Positions 16,089-24,081 are shown, counted from the stretch's first letter. The stretch is DNA of 64,000 nt from Amycolatopsis sp. NBC_00345 (GCF_036116635.1 NZ_CP107995.1:9548001-9612000), one strand, 5' to 3'. Notes: generated from the letters alone by a model not told the origin. A program made the numbers and translations.

Positions 16089-16915
16089 CGCTCGGTGATC
16101 TCCGGTGGCGGCGGCAGCGGGTAGTTCGACGGGCCGATGTTGGCCTGCAGCGACCTCAGCCACGCGCCGCTGGAGACCATGTCGCGGATGGCGTCGTCGA
16201 TCGCGTGCTGGCTCTCGGTGTCGCCCTTGCGCAGGCCGATGCCGTAGCGCTCGGTCGAGAACGGCTTCCCGACCACGCGCAGCAGCTCCGGGTCCTGCGC
16301 GGCGTAGCCGGCGAGGATCACCGCGTCCGTCGTCACGGCGTCGACCTGGTTCGCGAGCAGCGCCGTGACGCAGTCCGGGTACCGCGGGTACTCGACCAGC
16401 TGCACGGCCTGCGCGAACTTGTCCCGCACCATCTGCGCCGGGGTCGAGCCGGTGACCGAGCACAGGCGACGGCCGTTGAGGGTCTCCGGGCCGGTGATGT
16501 CCGTCGAGTTCAGCCGCACCAGCAGGTCCTGCCCGGTGATGAAGTACGGCCCGGCGAACGACACCAGCTGCTTGCGCTTGTCGGTGATCGAATAGGTCCC
16601 CACGATCAGGTCCACCGCGCCCGACGTGATGTCCGATTCGCGGGTGGCCGGGGTCGTCTCGTGCCAGGTGATGTGCTGCGGGTCGACGCCCAGCTTGCCG
16701 GCCACGTACTCGGCGACATCGACGTCGAAACCGATGAAGCGGCCGTCGATCGTGCGCTGCGAGAGGCCGGGCGCGTCGAAGCGGATGCCGATGGTCAGGT
16801 GGTTGCCGTCACTGGCCCGTTTCACCAACGGGTCACTCGCGGTGACCTCTCCCGGCCCGCACGCCACGCACGTGACCAGCAGCAATGCGGCAGCGAACAG
16901 GGTACGAGCTCGCAT
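16085..16915 (-). CDS. Extracellular solute-binding lipoprotein, polar amino acid (glutamate-like) type
   Basis: 276 residues from ATG 16915, chosen because it gives a signal peptide (MRARTLFAAALLLVTCVAC) with lipobox VAC-G and Cys19. An upstream open extension has no such feature and is rejected. The mature part is a family-3 periplasmic-binding fold: IGIRFDAPGLSQ, the ligand-loop region GFDVDVAEYVAGKLG and VDLIVGTYSITDKRK. It resembles GluB-type glutamate-binding proteins. No cognate permease or ATPase is adjacent, so it is an orphan binding protein, perhaps sensory or serving a transporter elsewhere. Confidence 0.87.
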   Translation of the reverse strand: MRARTLFAAALLLVTCVACGPGEVTASDPLVKRASDGNHLTIGIRFDAPGLSQRTIDGRFIGFDVDVAEYVAGKLGVDPQHITWHETTPATRESDITSGAVDLIVGTYSITDKRKQLVSFAGPYFITGQDLLVRLNSTDITGPETLNGRRLCSVTGSTPAQMVRDKFAQAVQLVEYPRYPDCVTALLANQVDAVTTDAVILAGYAAQDPELLRVVGKPFSTERYGIGLRKGDTESQHAIDDAIRDMVSSGAWLRSLQANIGPSNYPLPPPPEITER

Positions 16916-16981
16916 GCCGCCTCCGTTCGCGATCGGTGACCAACTCACAAAGTTCTCAGGTCCGGCGGTTAGCCTAAGCCT

Positions 16982-17530
16982 GTGCGAAGACTGCCCCAAC
17001 CCGTGCTCGACACCATCGGCACGCTGGCCCGGCTCGGACTGGCGGCCGTATGGCTCGTTTCGGGCGGCATCAAACTGGTGGATCCAGGGCAGACCTACAT
17101 CGCCGTGCAGGCGTACGACGTGCTGCCGCACGCGCTGGTCGGCCCCGTCGCCACGGCGCTGCCGCTGCTCGAACTGGTCCTCGGCCTGCTGCTGCTCGCC
17201 GGCCTCGCCACGCGTTACGTGGCCTGGGCCGCGCTGGTGCTGCTGGCCGTGCTGATCGCGGGCATCGCGCAGTCGTGGGCGCGCGGGCTGAGCATCGACT
17301 GCGGCTGTTTCGGCGGCGGCGGGAGCGTGGCGGCCGGGCAGACCGAATACCCGCAGGAGATCCTGCGCGACACCGGGTTCGCGCTGCTGGCGGTCTGGCT
17401 GATCGTCCGCCCGCGCACGTGGTTCTCACTCGACGGATGGCTCGGGTGGGGCCGGGAGAAGGTCACCGGGAGCGGGAACTCCGCCGGTCCCGCCGACGAC
17501 TACTCCACGAGCATCGCTGAAGGGAAATAG
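16982..17530 (+). CDS. MauE/DoxX-family redox-associated membrane protein
   Basis: 182 residues from GTG 16982, with four membrane helices and a conserved cysteine pair in SIDCGCFGGGG after the fourth helix. MauE/DoxX proteins of this type work with secreted thioredoxin-like proteins to oxidise or isomerise disulfides. The next gene, 6 bases downstream, is a membrane-anchored DsbA-like protein, which supports a disulfide-handling pair at the outer face of the membrane. TAGCCT at 16970-16975 lies just before the start and may be a -10 of a nearly leaderless transcript. Confidence 0.85.
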   Translation: MRRLPQPVLDTIGTLARLGLAAVWLVSGGIKLVDPGQTYIAVQAYDVLPHALVGPVATALPLLELVLGLLLLAGLATRYVAWAALVLLAVLIAGIAQSWARGLSIDCGCFGGGGSVAAGQTEYPQEILRDTGFALLAVWLIVRPRTWFSLDGWLGWGREKVTGSGNSAGPADDYSTSIAEGK

Positions 17531-17536
17531 GAACTG

Positions 17537-18349
17537 ATGGGTGGAGCAGCGCGGAGCGCTCGGAAGAACCGGCAGCAGGCGCAGGCGGCCAGGTCGGTCG
17601 CGCAAGCCAGGGGCACGGCCGGCGGCGACCCGAAGAAGGTCGCGATCATCGTGGCCGCGGTCGTGGTCCTCGCCGCGCTGGTGATCGGCGGCGTGATCTG
17701 GATCAACTCGAACAAGAACTCGACGGCGGGCACCGCGATCCAGCCCGGCGCGACCCCGACGCTCGCCGCCGGTGTGGTGGAGAAGCGCGACGGCGCCGTC
17801 GTGTCGGTCGGCAAGCCCGGCGCGGCGAAGACCATCGACCTCTACGCCGACTTCCTCTGCCCGTACTGCGGCCAGCTGCAGAAGGACTACGGGCCGAGGA
17901 TGGAGCAGGCGATCAACAACGGCCAGCTCACCGTGCGTTACCACATGCTGACGCTGCTGAACGACCGTTCGGACCCGCCGGGCTACTCGCTCGAGTCGGC
18001 GAACGCGGCGCTGGCCGCGGCCGACGAGCAGAAGTTCACCGCCTTCCACGACGCGCTGTTCAAGAACCAGCCCGAGGAGGGCCAGCGCGGCTACGACAAG
18101 GCGCAGCTGATCAAGCTCGGCCAGGACGTCGGCATCACCGGCCTGAAGTTCGCCCAGACGGTCAACGCCGGCACCTACGACGCGCAGCTGCAGACCGCGT
18201 TCCAGCAGGCGGAGAACGACCCGAACCTGGCCCAGGACTTCCCGGGCGGCCAGCACGGTTTCGGCACGCCGACCATCGCGATCAACGGCAAGGCCATCTC
18301 GGCCTCGGGCGACTGGCTGACCAACGTGCTGAACGGCACCGCCTCCTGA
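17537..18349 (+). CDS. Membrane-anchored DsbA-like thiol oxidoreductase
   Basis: 270 residues. A short basic cytoplasmic start is followed by one membrane helix (about 35-56) and an external thioredoxin-fold domain with active site CPYC at 108-111 and the cis-Pro loop GTPT near 248. It should introduce or shuffle disulfide bonds in exported proteins. Its gene follows the MauE-like gene by 6 bases, so the MauE-like partner probably reoxidises it. Confidence 0.92.
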   Translation: MGGAARSARKNRQQAQAARSVAQARGTAGGDPKKVAIIVAAVVVLAALVIGGVIWINSNKNSTAGTAIQPGATPTLAAGVVEKRDGAVVSVGKPGAAKTIDLYADFLCPYCGQLQKDYGPRMEQAINNGQLTVRYHMLTLLNDRSDPPGYSLESANAALAAADEQKFTAFHDALFKNQPEEGQRGYDKAQLIKLGQDVGITGLKFAQTVNAGTYDAQLQTAFQQAENDPNLAQDFPGGQHGFGTPTIAINGKAISASGDWLTNVLNGTAS

Positions 18350-18444
18350 CCTGACCGGGCAGCACCGCCTGATCCGGTCATTTCGCCTGTCCGGGCACAA
18401 CCCGTCCGCTAACCTGGCCCTACGGCTGGAGGGGAGGGCGGGTT

Positions 18445-18759
18445 GTGTCCGGTTTTCACGTTGAAGACGGTGCGTACGAGCGGTTCGCACGGCAGGTCGA
18501 CCCACTCGGCGACGACGTCCGGGACGCGGCCGAGAAGCACGTCGGCCCCCACGTGACGCTGGCCGGTGACGGGTTTTCGGCGATGGGGCACGAGTCCGGT
18601 TTCGCCGGCGCGTACTCCGCGCGGATGAGCGCGTTGCGGGAGCGGCTGCACGGCGTCGGCGGCGGCTGGCGCCAGGTCGGCGACGCTTCCCGGCGGACAC
18701 AGGCCAACTACGCGGCCGTCGAGGACGAGCACTCCGGCGCCGTGCGCAGATTCTCGTGA
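18445..18759 (+). CDS. EspC-like type VII secretion target (DUF2580-like)
   Basis: 104 residues from GTG 18445, preceded by a strong GGAGGGGAGGG site. Two-helix hairpin composition, no signal peptide, and a C-terminal NYAAVEDEH tail resembling the YxxxD/E secretion signal of ESX substrates. It is the first gene of a cassette with a helical protein, an NlpC/P60 hydrolase and two YbaB-like proteins, an arrangement seen in actinobacterial type VII-associated loci. No EccC ATPase or other core component is present in the window. Confidence 0.75.
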   Translation: MSGFHVEDGAYERFARQVDPLGDDVRDAAEKHVGPHVTLAGDGFSAMGHESGFAGAYSARMSALRERLHGVGGGWRQVGDASRRTQANYAAVEDEHSGAVRRFS

Positions 18760-19097
18760 CCACTCACGTCGACCAGGTCGTCCGCAGCGGGCTCGACACC
18801 ACGAATCAGTTCGCCGGCAAGCTCCGCCACGACCCGGCGGCGATCAACGGCGCGCGAGACGGGCACGTGGCGCTGCAGACGTCCGTCGGCCAGGCCAACG
18901 ACCACGCCGGCGCCCAGCGCGTGAACCTGGCGAACGCCAGCTCCGGGCAGACCGCCGACCGAGCCACCGCGACGTCGCAGGGCCTGGAGAAGGAAGTCCA
19001 GGACCTGCTGGACGAGAGCGCGGAGATCGAACGCGCCGTGGCCGGAGCGGCCGAGGCGCTGCACGTCGGCGAGATCAAGAACGACCAGGTTCTCTGA
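18756..19097 (+). CDS. Helical protein, probable N-terminal part of the NlpC/P60 protein (frame-split)
   Basis: 113 residues from GTG 18756 (GTGA overlap). Entirely helical and Ala/Gln-rich, ending EALHVGEIKNDQVL then TGA. Reading on in the +1 frame gives DQIVKEIAASMKALAAVNG directly into the next gene, continuing the same helical pattern. I read the two as one ancestral protein of ~360 residues: a long helical type VII-like N-terminal domain, a Gly/Ser linker and an NlpC domain. The split is due to a frameshift near 19095, real or a sequencing error. Alternatively it is a genuine separate small substrate. Confidence 0.65.
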   Translation: MTTHVDQVVRSGLDTTNQFAGKLRHDPAAINGARDGHVALQTSVGQANDHAGAQRVNLANASSGQTADRATATSQGLEKEVQDLLDESAEIERAVAGAAEALHVGEIKNDQVL

Positions 19098-19125
19098 CCA
19101 GATCGTCAAGGAGATCGCGGCGTCG

Positions 19126-19851
19126 ATGAAGGCGCTCGCGGCGGTGAACGGGATCCAGCCGCCGGAGAGCCGGGCCGCGGCCTCACGCCGGATCCTGATG
19201 GACCTGCAGACGAAGATCGGGCAGCTCACCGGGCAGGCGGCCACCTTCTCCGAGCAGACGATCAACCAGCTCACCGATCTTGGCCGGCAGCTCGGCGGTT
19301 CGGACTCGACCAGCACGAGCAGCGCGTCTTCGAGTCACGTGCCGGAATCGTTCAACAGCAACGGTTCCCACGCGGGCGGCGGCGGTGGCGACAGCGGCGG
19401 CGGGTCCGTCACGAAGCCGCGGCTGCCGGTCGCGGTCCCGCCGCAGCCGGGCAGCGGGGTCGGCATCAACCTGCCCGGCGGCAAATCCGTGATGGCGCCG
19501 AACGAGACGGCGGCCAAGGCCGTGCGCGCGGCCCTTTCCCAGCTCGGCGTGCCGTACGTGTGGGGCGGCACCGCCCGCGGCCAGGGCCTCGACTGCAGCG
19601 GGCTGACCATGACCTCGTACCAGGACGCGGGCCTGCAGCTGCCGAGGACGGCCAAGCAGCAGACCGTGGGCGCCGAGGTGCCCTCGATGGACCAGCTGCT
19701 GCCCGGCGACCTCGTGGTCTGGTCCGGGCACGTGGCGATGGTGATCGGCGACGGGCAGCTGGTCGAGGCCGGCGACCCGGTGCAGGTCAGCAAGATCCGC
19801 ACCACCAACGCGGGCCAGCAGTTCATCGGGTTCTACCGGCCGACGGGATGA
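19126..19851 (+). CDS. NlpC/P60 family peptidoglycan hydrolase
   Basis: 241 residues from ATG 19126, with AAGGAG 12 bases upstream (longer than ideal). Helical N-terminal 55 residues, a Ser/Gly-rich linker (58-95), then the NlpC/P60 catalytic domain: Cys157 in GLDCSGLT and His202 in WSGHVAMVIG. It cleaves peptide stems in peptidoglycan. It has no signal peptide of its own, which fits either export by a type VII route or loss of its N-terminal part through the apparent frameshift just upstream. Confidence 0.85.
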   Translation: MKALAAVNGIQPPESRAAASRRILMDLQTKIGQLTGQAATFSEQTINQLTDLGRQLGGSDSTSTSSASSSHVPESFNSNGSHAGGGGGDSGGGSVTKPRLPVAVPPQPGSGVGINLPGGKSVMAPNETAAKAVRAALSQLGVPYVWGGTARGQGLDCSGLTMTSYQDAGLQLPRTAKQQTVGAEVPSMDQLLPGDLVVWSGHVAMVIGDGQLVEAGDPVQVSKIRTTNAGQQFIGFYRPTG

Positions 19852-19942
19852 GTTGCTGATCCGACCGGAAGCAGGCGGAACGGTCCGCAGCCGACCTGCT
19901 CACGGGAACCGTTTCCGCCGTGGCTGTAGTCGGATCAGCAAC
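19852..19942. repeat. 91-bp nested inverted-repeat element (MITE-like or large hairpin)
   Basis: Perfect 14-bp terminal inverted repeats (GTTGCTGATCCGAC / GTCGGATCAGCAAC) enclose 63 bases. These carry a second inverted repeat, GGCGGAACGGT / ACCGTTTCCGCC (one bulged T). TGA is present immediately outside both ends. It fills the gap between the NlpC gene and the first ybaB-like gene. It could be a terminator, a structured RNA or a miniature transposable element with a 3-bp duplication. Confidence 0.6.
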
Positions 19943-19955
19943 TGAAAGGCAGAGT

Positions 19956-20333
19956 ATGGCTGAGTTCGACGTCGACCTGGCCGCGGCGCGTGTCGCCGAA
20001 CAGGCCGAGCGTGCCGGGGCGGACGCGGCCGCGCGGTTCGCCCGGTCCGGTCCCGTGGTGGGCAAGGCGGAGGTTGGTGACGTGGCGGTGGAGGTCGCCC
20101 CCGGCGGTTTGCTGACGGGGCTGACGCTCTCGCGGTCCGCGTTGCGTTCGGGTTCCGAGGCGCTGGCCGCGCAGATCGTCGAGCTGGCCCACCGCGCGCA
20201 GCGGCGGGCGGGCGACCGGATGCACCAGGTGCTCGCGCCGGTGCTGGAGCCCGCGCAGCTCACGTCACTGGGCTACGAGCCGCTGGCTGAAGACGACCCT
20301 GACTACTACGACGACCGCCCGGAGATGCCGTGA
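19956..20333 (+). CDS. YbaB/EbfC-like protein
   Basis: 125 residues from ATG 19956 (GAAAGGCAG upstream); a 12-residue longer start lies in the inverted repeat and is rejected. The core VEVAPGGLLTGLTLSRSALRSGSEALAAQIVELAHRA is the small beta-sheet plus helix of YbaB-type proteins. The tail is acidic and Tyr-rich. The family binds DNA as dimers in classical cases; the copies linked to type VII-like loci have no established role. It is coupled to the next gene by a 4-base overlap. Confidence 0.75.
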   Translation: MAEFDVDLAAARVAEQAERAGADAAARFARSGPVVGKAEVGDVAVEVAPGGLLTGLTLSRSALRSGSEALAAQIVELAHRAQRRAGDRMHQVLAPVLEPAQLTSLGYEPLAEDDPDYYDDRPEMP

Positions 20334-20839
20334 ACGCGCTCAGCACCCGCGCGCTGATCGAGCAGGCGCGGTCCCGCGAAGCCGCGCTGACCCAGGTTTC
20401 CGCGCTGATGGCGCAGGCCCGCGGCACCGCGCACGCGCCCGACGGCACGGTCGAGGTCACCGTGGACGCGCTCGGCTCGCTGCACCGGCTGTGGCTCGCG
20501 CCGTCGGTGATCAACGCCGATCCGTCACGGCTTTCCGCGCTGATCATCGACGTCACCTCCGCCGCCATGACCGAGGCGGCGCAGGACAGCTACAACAAGG
20601 TCGCGCTGCTGCTCGGCGCGGAGATGACCGAGCTGGTCGAACAGCTTTCCGGCGTGCCCGCCCCGGCCCGCGCCGAGGACGACGACCCGGGCATGACCGT
20701 CGAGGAGTTCCAGCGCCAGCGTGCGGAACGGCTGGGGGAGCGGACCGTCGCTGCCTCCAGTGCGACGCCCGTCGCGGACGTTTCAGCGGACGACGACTGG
20801 ACCACGTTCGACCCGGCCTCCCTGCGTTCGGACCGCTGA
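20330..20839 (+). CDS. YbaB/EbfC-like protein, second copy
   Basis: 169 residues from GTG 20330, overlapping its neighbour by 4 bases. YbaB-type core (GTVEVTVDALGSLHRLWL followed by the long helix LSALIIDVTSAAMTEAAQ), then a 60-residue acidic disordered tail ending DDDWTTFDPASLRSDR. With the preceding protein it could form a heterodimer. Context suggests an accessory role in the type VII-like cassette rather than a general nucleoid role. Confidence 0.75.
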   Translation: MNALSTRALIEQARSREAALTQVSALMAQARGTAHAPDGTVEVTVDALGSLHRLWLAPSVINADPSRLSALIIDVTSAAMTEAAQDSYNKVALLLGAEMTELVEQLSGVPAPARAEDDDPGMTVEEFQRQRAERLGERTVAASSATPVADVSADDDWTTFDPASLRSDR

Positions 20840-20916
20840 GGAGATCACCACTCCAGGCGAACCCGAACGGCTGGCTGCGGAGGCGGGTTCGGGCCGGGTG
20901 AGGCGAAAATCCGGGC

Positions 20917-21591
20917 ATGCGAACGAAGATCGTCTCCGCCGTACTCCTCCTGGCCGGTGTCTGCGCGCCTCCGGCGGCCGCCGCGAGCGTGAGCGCCCGG
21001 ACCGGGCCCGGCACCGTGTTCCCCGCCGCGGCCGGGGCGCTCGACGATCGAGCCGCGGCCGTCTGCACGGTGCGCGCCGAACCGGTCGACGGTAATGACG
21101 GCTGGGCACGGCTGAGCAGTGGCGGCTGGGTCCCGGCAGCGCAACTCAAGACGGTGACCGCCGCGCCCGAGTGCGAGGGGACCGGCGCGTACCCCGCCGG
21201 CGACGACTACCCGTACCGGACGGCCGGTGCCGACAACGTTGACAGGTGGGCGTTCTACCGCGGCCAGTGCACGTCGTTCGTCGCGTGGCGGCTGGAGCAG
21301 ACGCTCGGGTACTTCCACAACTTCCAGTGGCACAACGGGATTCCCGGCCACTGGGGCAACGCCGTCGACTGGGACGACAACGCGCGCAAGCTCGGCTACC
21401 GCGTCGACCGCGTGCCCGTGCCCGGCGCCGTGGCGCAGTGGGAGAGCGGGCACGTGGCGTACATCAGTGCTGTGCAAGGGAAAACGGTCACGGTTGAGGA
21501 GTACAACTGGGTCACGCCGCTGGCTTACGACATCCGGGTGACGACCATGGACCGGATCAGTGCGGTGCTGCACGTGGTGCCCGGCCGGTAA
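20917..21591 (+). CDS. Secreted CHAP-domain amidase
   Basis: 224 residues with a signal peptide ending at AAA-A about 23. An N-terminal SH3-like segment (about 25-80) follows, then a CHAP domain with Cys118 in YRGQCTSFVAWRL and His179 in ESGHVAYI, closing with EEYNW. CHAP enzymes cut peptidoglycan cross-links or the N-acetylmuramoyl-L-Ala bond. It is a single gene 77 bases after the YbaB pair, likely with its own promoter. Confidence 0.87.
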   Translation: MRTKIVSAVLLLAGVCAPPAAAASVSARTGPGTVFPAAAGALDDRAAAVCTVRAEPVDGNDGWARLSSGGWVPAAQLKTVTAAPECEGTGAYPAGDDYPYRTAGADNVDRWAFYRGQCTSFVAWRLEQTLGYFHNFQWHNGIPGHWGNAVDWDDNARKLGYRVDRVPVPGAVAQWESGHVAYISAVQGKTVTVEEYNWVTPLAYDIRVTTMDRISAVLHVVPGR

Positions 21592-21735
21592 TCCCGGTGA
21601 CCGGTACGCGGGCTCGGTGAGGTCTGGACCACCGTGGGGAACTGTGCGTTAATTCAAGACGTGAAGTTTGGTTTCTCGTCGAAGAGAACCCGAATGCGCG
21701 GCGCCGGCCAGCGGCCCGCGCGGGTCCCTTTCGGC

Positions 21736-21767
21736 CACCGGAAGCGGTACTCCTGCCGCTTCCGGTG
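21736..21767. terminator. 12-bp hairpin between CHAP and ThuA genes
   Basis: CACCGGAAGCGG / CCGCTTCCGGTG with an 8-base loop, 145 bases after the CHAP stop and 40 bases before the ThuA start. It could terminate the CHAP transcript or be a 5' leader structure of the ThuA gene. The rest of the 215-base gap shows nothing clear. Confidence 0.5.
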
Positions 21768-21806
21768 ATGCTCACTTGCCTCCCCGCCCCCACCGGAAGG
21801 TTCCCC

Positions 21807-23108
21807 ATGTCCGTCAAACGACGCCCGTTCGGGCTCGTGGGCAAGGCATTGGCGTTTTTCGCCGCCTGCCTCGGCCTCGCGTTCGGCTCGCCGGCCCTCA
21901 CTCCACACGCCACCGCGGCGACGCCGTTCAAGGTGCTCGCGTTCTACAGCGGCACGTACGACGCCGCGCACATCAGCTTCGAGAAGGAGGCCAACGTCTG
22001 GTTCCCCCAGCAGGCGGCGGCCAACGGCTTCAGCTATTCCTCCACCACCAACTGGGACCAGCTCACCAGCATCACGCCGGACCAGTACCAGGTGGTGATG
22101 TTCTACGACGACCAGCCGCAGTCGCAGGCGCAGTTCGAGGGTTTCCAGCGGTACATGAACGCGGGCGGCGCGTTCTTCGGGTTCCACGTGACGGCGTACA
22201 ACGACGACTCCACACCGTCGTACGCGAACTGGTTCCACAACGACTTCCTCGGCACCGGCCGGTTCGTCTCCAACAGCTGGGGCCCGACCGCCGAAACGCT
22301 GAAGATCGAGAACCGCACGCACCCGTCCACGGTGAACCTGCCCGCGACCATCCAGTCCTCGGTCAGTGAGTGGTACTCCTGGCAGAACGACCTGCGGCAG
22401 AACCCGAACATTTCGATCCTGGCCTCGCTCGACCCGTCGACCTTCCCGGTGGGCGACGACCCGAACCAGACCTGGTACAGCGGGTACTACCCGATCATGT
22501 GGACGAACAAGAACTACAAGATGATCTACGCGAACTTCGGCCACAACAAGATGAACTACGACACCAACACCGCGCTGTCGTCGACCTTCGAGAGCGCCGA
22601 CCAGAACAAGTTCATCCTCGACGGCCTGCGCTGGCTGGGCGGCGCCTCGAGTGACGGCGGCACCCCGCCGGCGGGCGGCATCTCGCCGACCGCGTGGTAC
22701 CCGGTGGTGAACAAGGCCAACGGCAAGTGCGTCGACGCGCGCTCCGCGGCCTCGGCCAACGGCACCGTGATCCAGCAGTACACGTGCAACGCCTCGAACG
22801 CGCAGCAGTTCCAGTTCCAGCCGACCAGCGCCGGGTTCACCCGGGTGAACAACCGGACCAATCCGGCGCAGGTCATCGACGTGTCCAATGTGGCCACCAC
22901 GGACAACGCCGGACTGCAGCTGTGGGCTTACAGCGGCGGGACCAACCAGCAGTGGCAGCCGGTCTCCGAGGGTGCCGGGTACTACCACTTCGTGGCCCGT
23001 AACAGCGGAAAGTGCCTGACCGTGCCCGGCGGCTCGACGGCGGACAGTGTCCAGCTGGTCCAGTCGGCCTGCAACGGTGGTGCGGCGCAGTCGTTCCACG
23101 TGGCGTGA
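21807..23108 (+). CDS. Secreted ThuA-domain protein with ricin-type lectin module
   Basis: 433 residues from ATG 21807 (GGAAGG upstream; an earlier in-frame ATG at 21765 would spoil the signal peptide). Signal peptide about 1-37 ending ATA-A. ThuA domain about 40-285 (FKVLAFYSGTYDAAHISFEKEA, GGAFFGFHVTAYND), a Gly/Pro linker, then a ricin-B/CBM13 beta-trefoil (about 300-433) with repeated QxW-like ends (QQFQF, NQQWQP). ThuA is related to sugar utilisation and glutamine-amidotransferase-like folds; the lectin module implies binding to an external polysaccharide. Enzymatic activity is not established for the family. Confidence 0.85.
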   Translation: MSVKRRPFGLVGKALAFFAACLGLAFGSPALTPHATAATPFKVLAFYSGTYDAAHISFEKEANVWFPQQAAANGFSYSSTTNWDQLTSITPDQYQVVMFYDDQPQSQAQFEGFQRYMNAGGAFFGFHVTAYNDDSTPSYANWFHNDFLGTGRFVSNSWGPTAETLKIENRTHPSTVNLPATIQSSVSEWYSWQNDLRQNPNISILASLDPSTFPVGDDPNQTWYSGYYPIMWTNKNYKMIYANFGHNKMNYDTNTALSSTFESADQNKFILDGLRWLGGASSDGGTPPAGGISPTAWYPVVNKANGKCVDARSAASANGTVIQQYTCNASNAQQFQFQPTSAGFTRVNNRTNPAQVIDVSNVATTDNAGLQLWAYSGGTNQQWQPVSEGAGYYHFVARNSGKCLTVPGGSTADSVQLVQSACNGGAAQSFHVA

Positions 23109-23127
23109 CGAGTTCTTGGGTCAAAAG

Positions 23128-23182
23128 CCGTTAAGGCCTCCTTACCCGCGTCCGACGCGGGTAAGGAGGCCTTAACGGACTT
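23128..23182. repeat. Dispersed palindrome, family B, full copy
   Basis: Perfect 25-bp arms (23128-23152 and 23154-23178, left arm starting CCGTTAAGGCCTCCTTACCC) around one central base, followed by ACTT. The right arm plus flank (23156-23182) is identical over 27 bases to 11837-11863. It lies between the convergent ThuA-lectin gene and the winged-helix regulator gene, so it can terminate both. The long-range sequence identity is unexplained. Confidence 0.8.
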
Positions 23183-23184
23183 TC

Positions 23185-23484
23185 TCAACGGTTCGGGGCT
23201 CGCTCGACGATCATTCGCAACGCCTCGACGTGCTCCAGGAACCGTTCCCGCCCTTCGGCGGTGGCCTGGACCGAGGTCTTGGGCACCCGGCCGAGGTAGG
23301 TCCGGCGCTGCTCGATGTACTCGGCTTTTTTCAGTGTCGCCAGCTGTTTGGACAGTGCGGAGTCCGAAAGGGACACTCCGTCGCGCAGGAAGGCGAAGTC
23401 GCACCACTCGGCCGCGCAGAGCACCGACATGATGGCCAGCCGCGTCGGGTCCGACAACAGGCGGTCCAGTTGCGGTGCGGTCAT
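23185..23484 (-). CDS. Winged-helix transcriptional regulator (HTH_34/ArsR-like)
   Basis: 99 residues from ATG 23484 (ATGA overlap with the upstream gene). One winged-helix domain: LDRLLSDPTRLAIMSVLCAA, recognition region LSDSALSKQLATLKKAEYIEQ, wing LGRVPKTSVQATAEGRE. These small regulators are usually encoded with a membrane protein, as here, and control that operon. A large inverted repeat in front of the operon (23999-24051) is the likely target. Signal unknown. Confidence 0.85.
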   Translation of the reverse strand: MTAPQLDRLLSDPTRLAIMSVLCAAEWCDFAFLRDGVSLSDSALSKQLATLKKAEYIEQRRTYLGRVPKTSVQATAEGRERFLEHVEALRMIVERAPNR

Positions 23485-23984
23485 GCGTTCGGGCGCCGCT
23501 GCGACGCCGCGACCAGCGACTGGCCCAGCGCGAACAGCGCGGTGAACGCGGCGCCGTAGACCACGCCGACCACGGTGTTCGGGTAGTCGCGCAGCCCGAC
23601 CGCGCCGGCCAGGCTGCCGGCGAAATCGGTGCCGTACTGGGCGATCAGCCACGCACCCAGTACCCCGATGGCCAGCACGACCCCGAAGACCCACGGGACG
23701 AACGGCTGCCGTTGCTGCACCCCGCGCATCCTGCCGAGCAGCGACGACCGCTCGTAGCGGCTGGCCACGAACACCACGACCAGCGCGACGATGACCAGTA
23801 CCGCGACCAGTTTGGCGCCGCTGAGCGAGATGAAGTCGTTGGCGGCCGAGCCCCCGGCGGCCACCACGAACATCACCGCGTAAACCCACCACGGCAGGCG
23901 CGCCGCCCGCCGGGTCTGCTCCTGGTGCGCGCGGACCGACGCCAGCGCCTCCGCTGCCTGCTGCCGCTCGTCCTGCTGGTTCAT
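23481..23984 (-). CDS. Four-helix membrane protein paired with winged-helix regulator
   Basis: 167 residues with a charged N-terminal 30 residues and four hydrophobic helices (about 32-50, 57-75, 96-118, 138-158). No catalytic motif. First gene of a two-gene operon with the small regulator. Function unknown; it may be a sensor or a permease-like partner. Confidence 0.7.
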   Translation of the reverse strand: MNQQDERQQAAEALASVRAHQEQTRRAARLPWWVYAVMFVVAAGGSAANDFISLSGAKLVAVLVIVALVVVFVASRYERSSLLGRMRGVQQRQPFVPWVFGVVLAIGVLGAWLIAQYGTDFAGSLAGAVGLRDYPNTVVGVVYGAAFTALFALGQSLVAASQRRPNA

Positions 23985-23998
23985 GACTGCCTCCCTTT

Positions 23999-24051
23999 GA
24001 CTACTTGCCTACTTGGAAAGTACTCACTTCTTTCCGATTAGGCAAGTAGTC
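23999..24051. promoter_or_regulatory. Long inverted repeat in front of the regulator/membrane operon
   Basis: Perfect 13-bp arms GACTACTTGCCTA (23999-24011) and TAGGCAAGTAGTC (24039-24051), with an inner pair GGAAAG (24015-24020) / CTTTCC (24030-24035). The left arm contains a short direct repeat (CTACTTG, CTACTTGG). It begins 15 bases upstream of the membrane-protein ATG, the expected place for an autoregulatory operator of the downstream regulator. Confidence 0.6.
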
Positions 24052-24081
24052 GCGCGGGCGGTGGTCGCGGCTGCCCACCGA

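Noticed and set aside
13680..16124. 814-codon plus-strand frame opposite hrpB
   Set aside because: HrpB motifs and its C-terminal signature are clear on the minus strand; the plus frame shows no domain.
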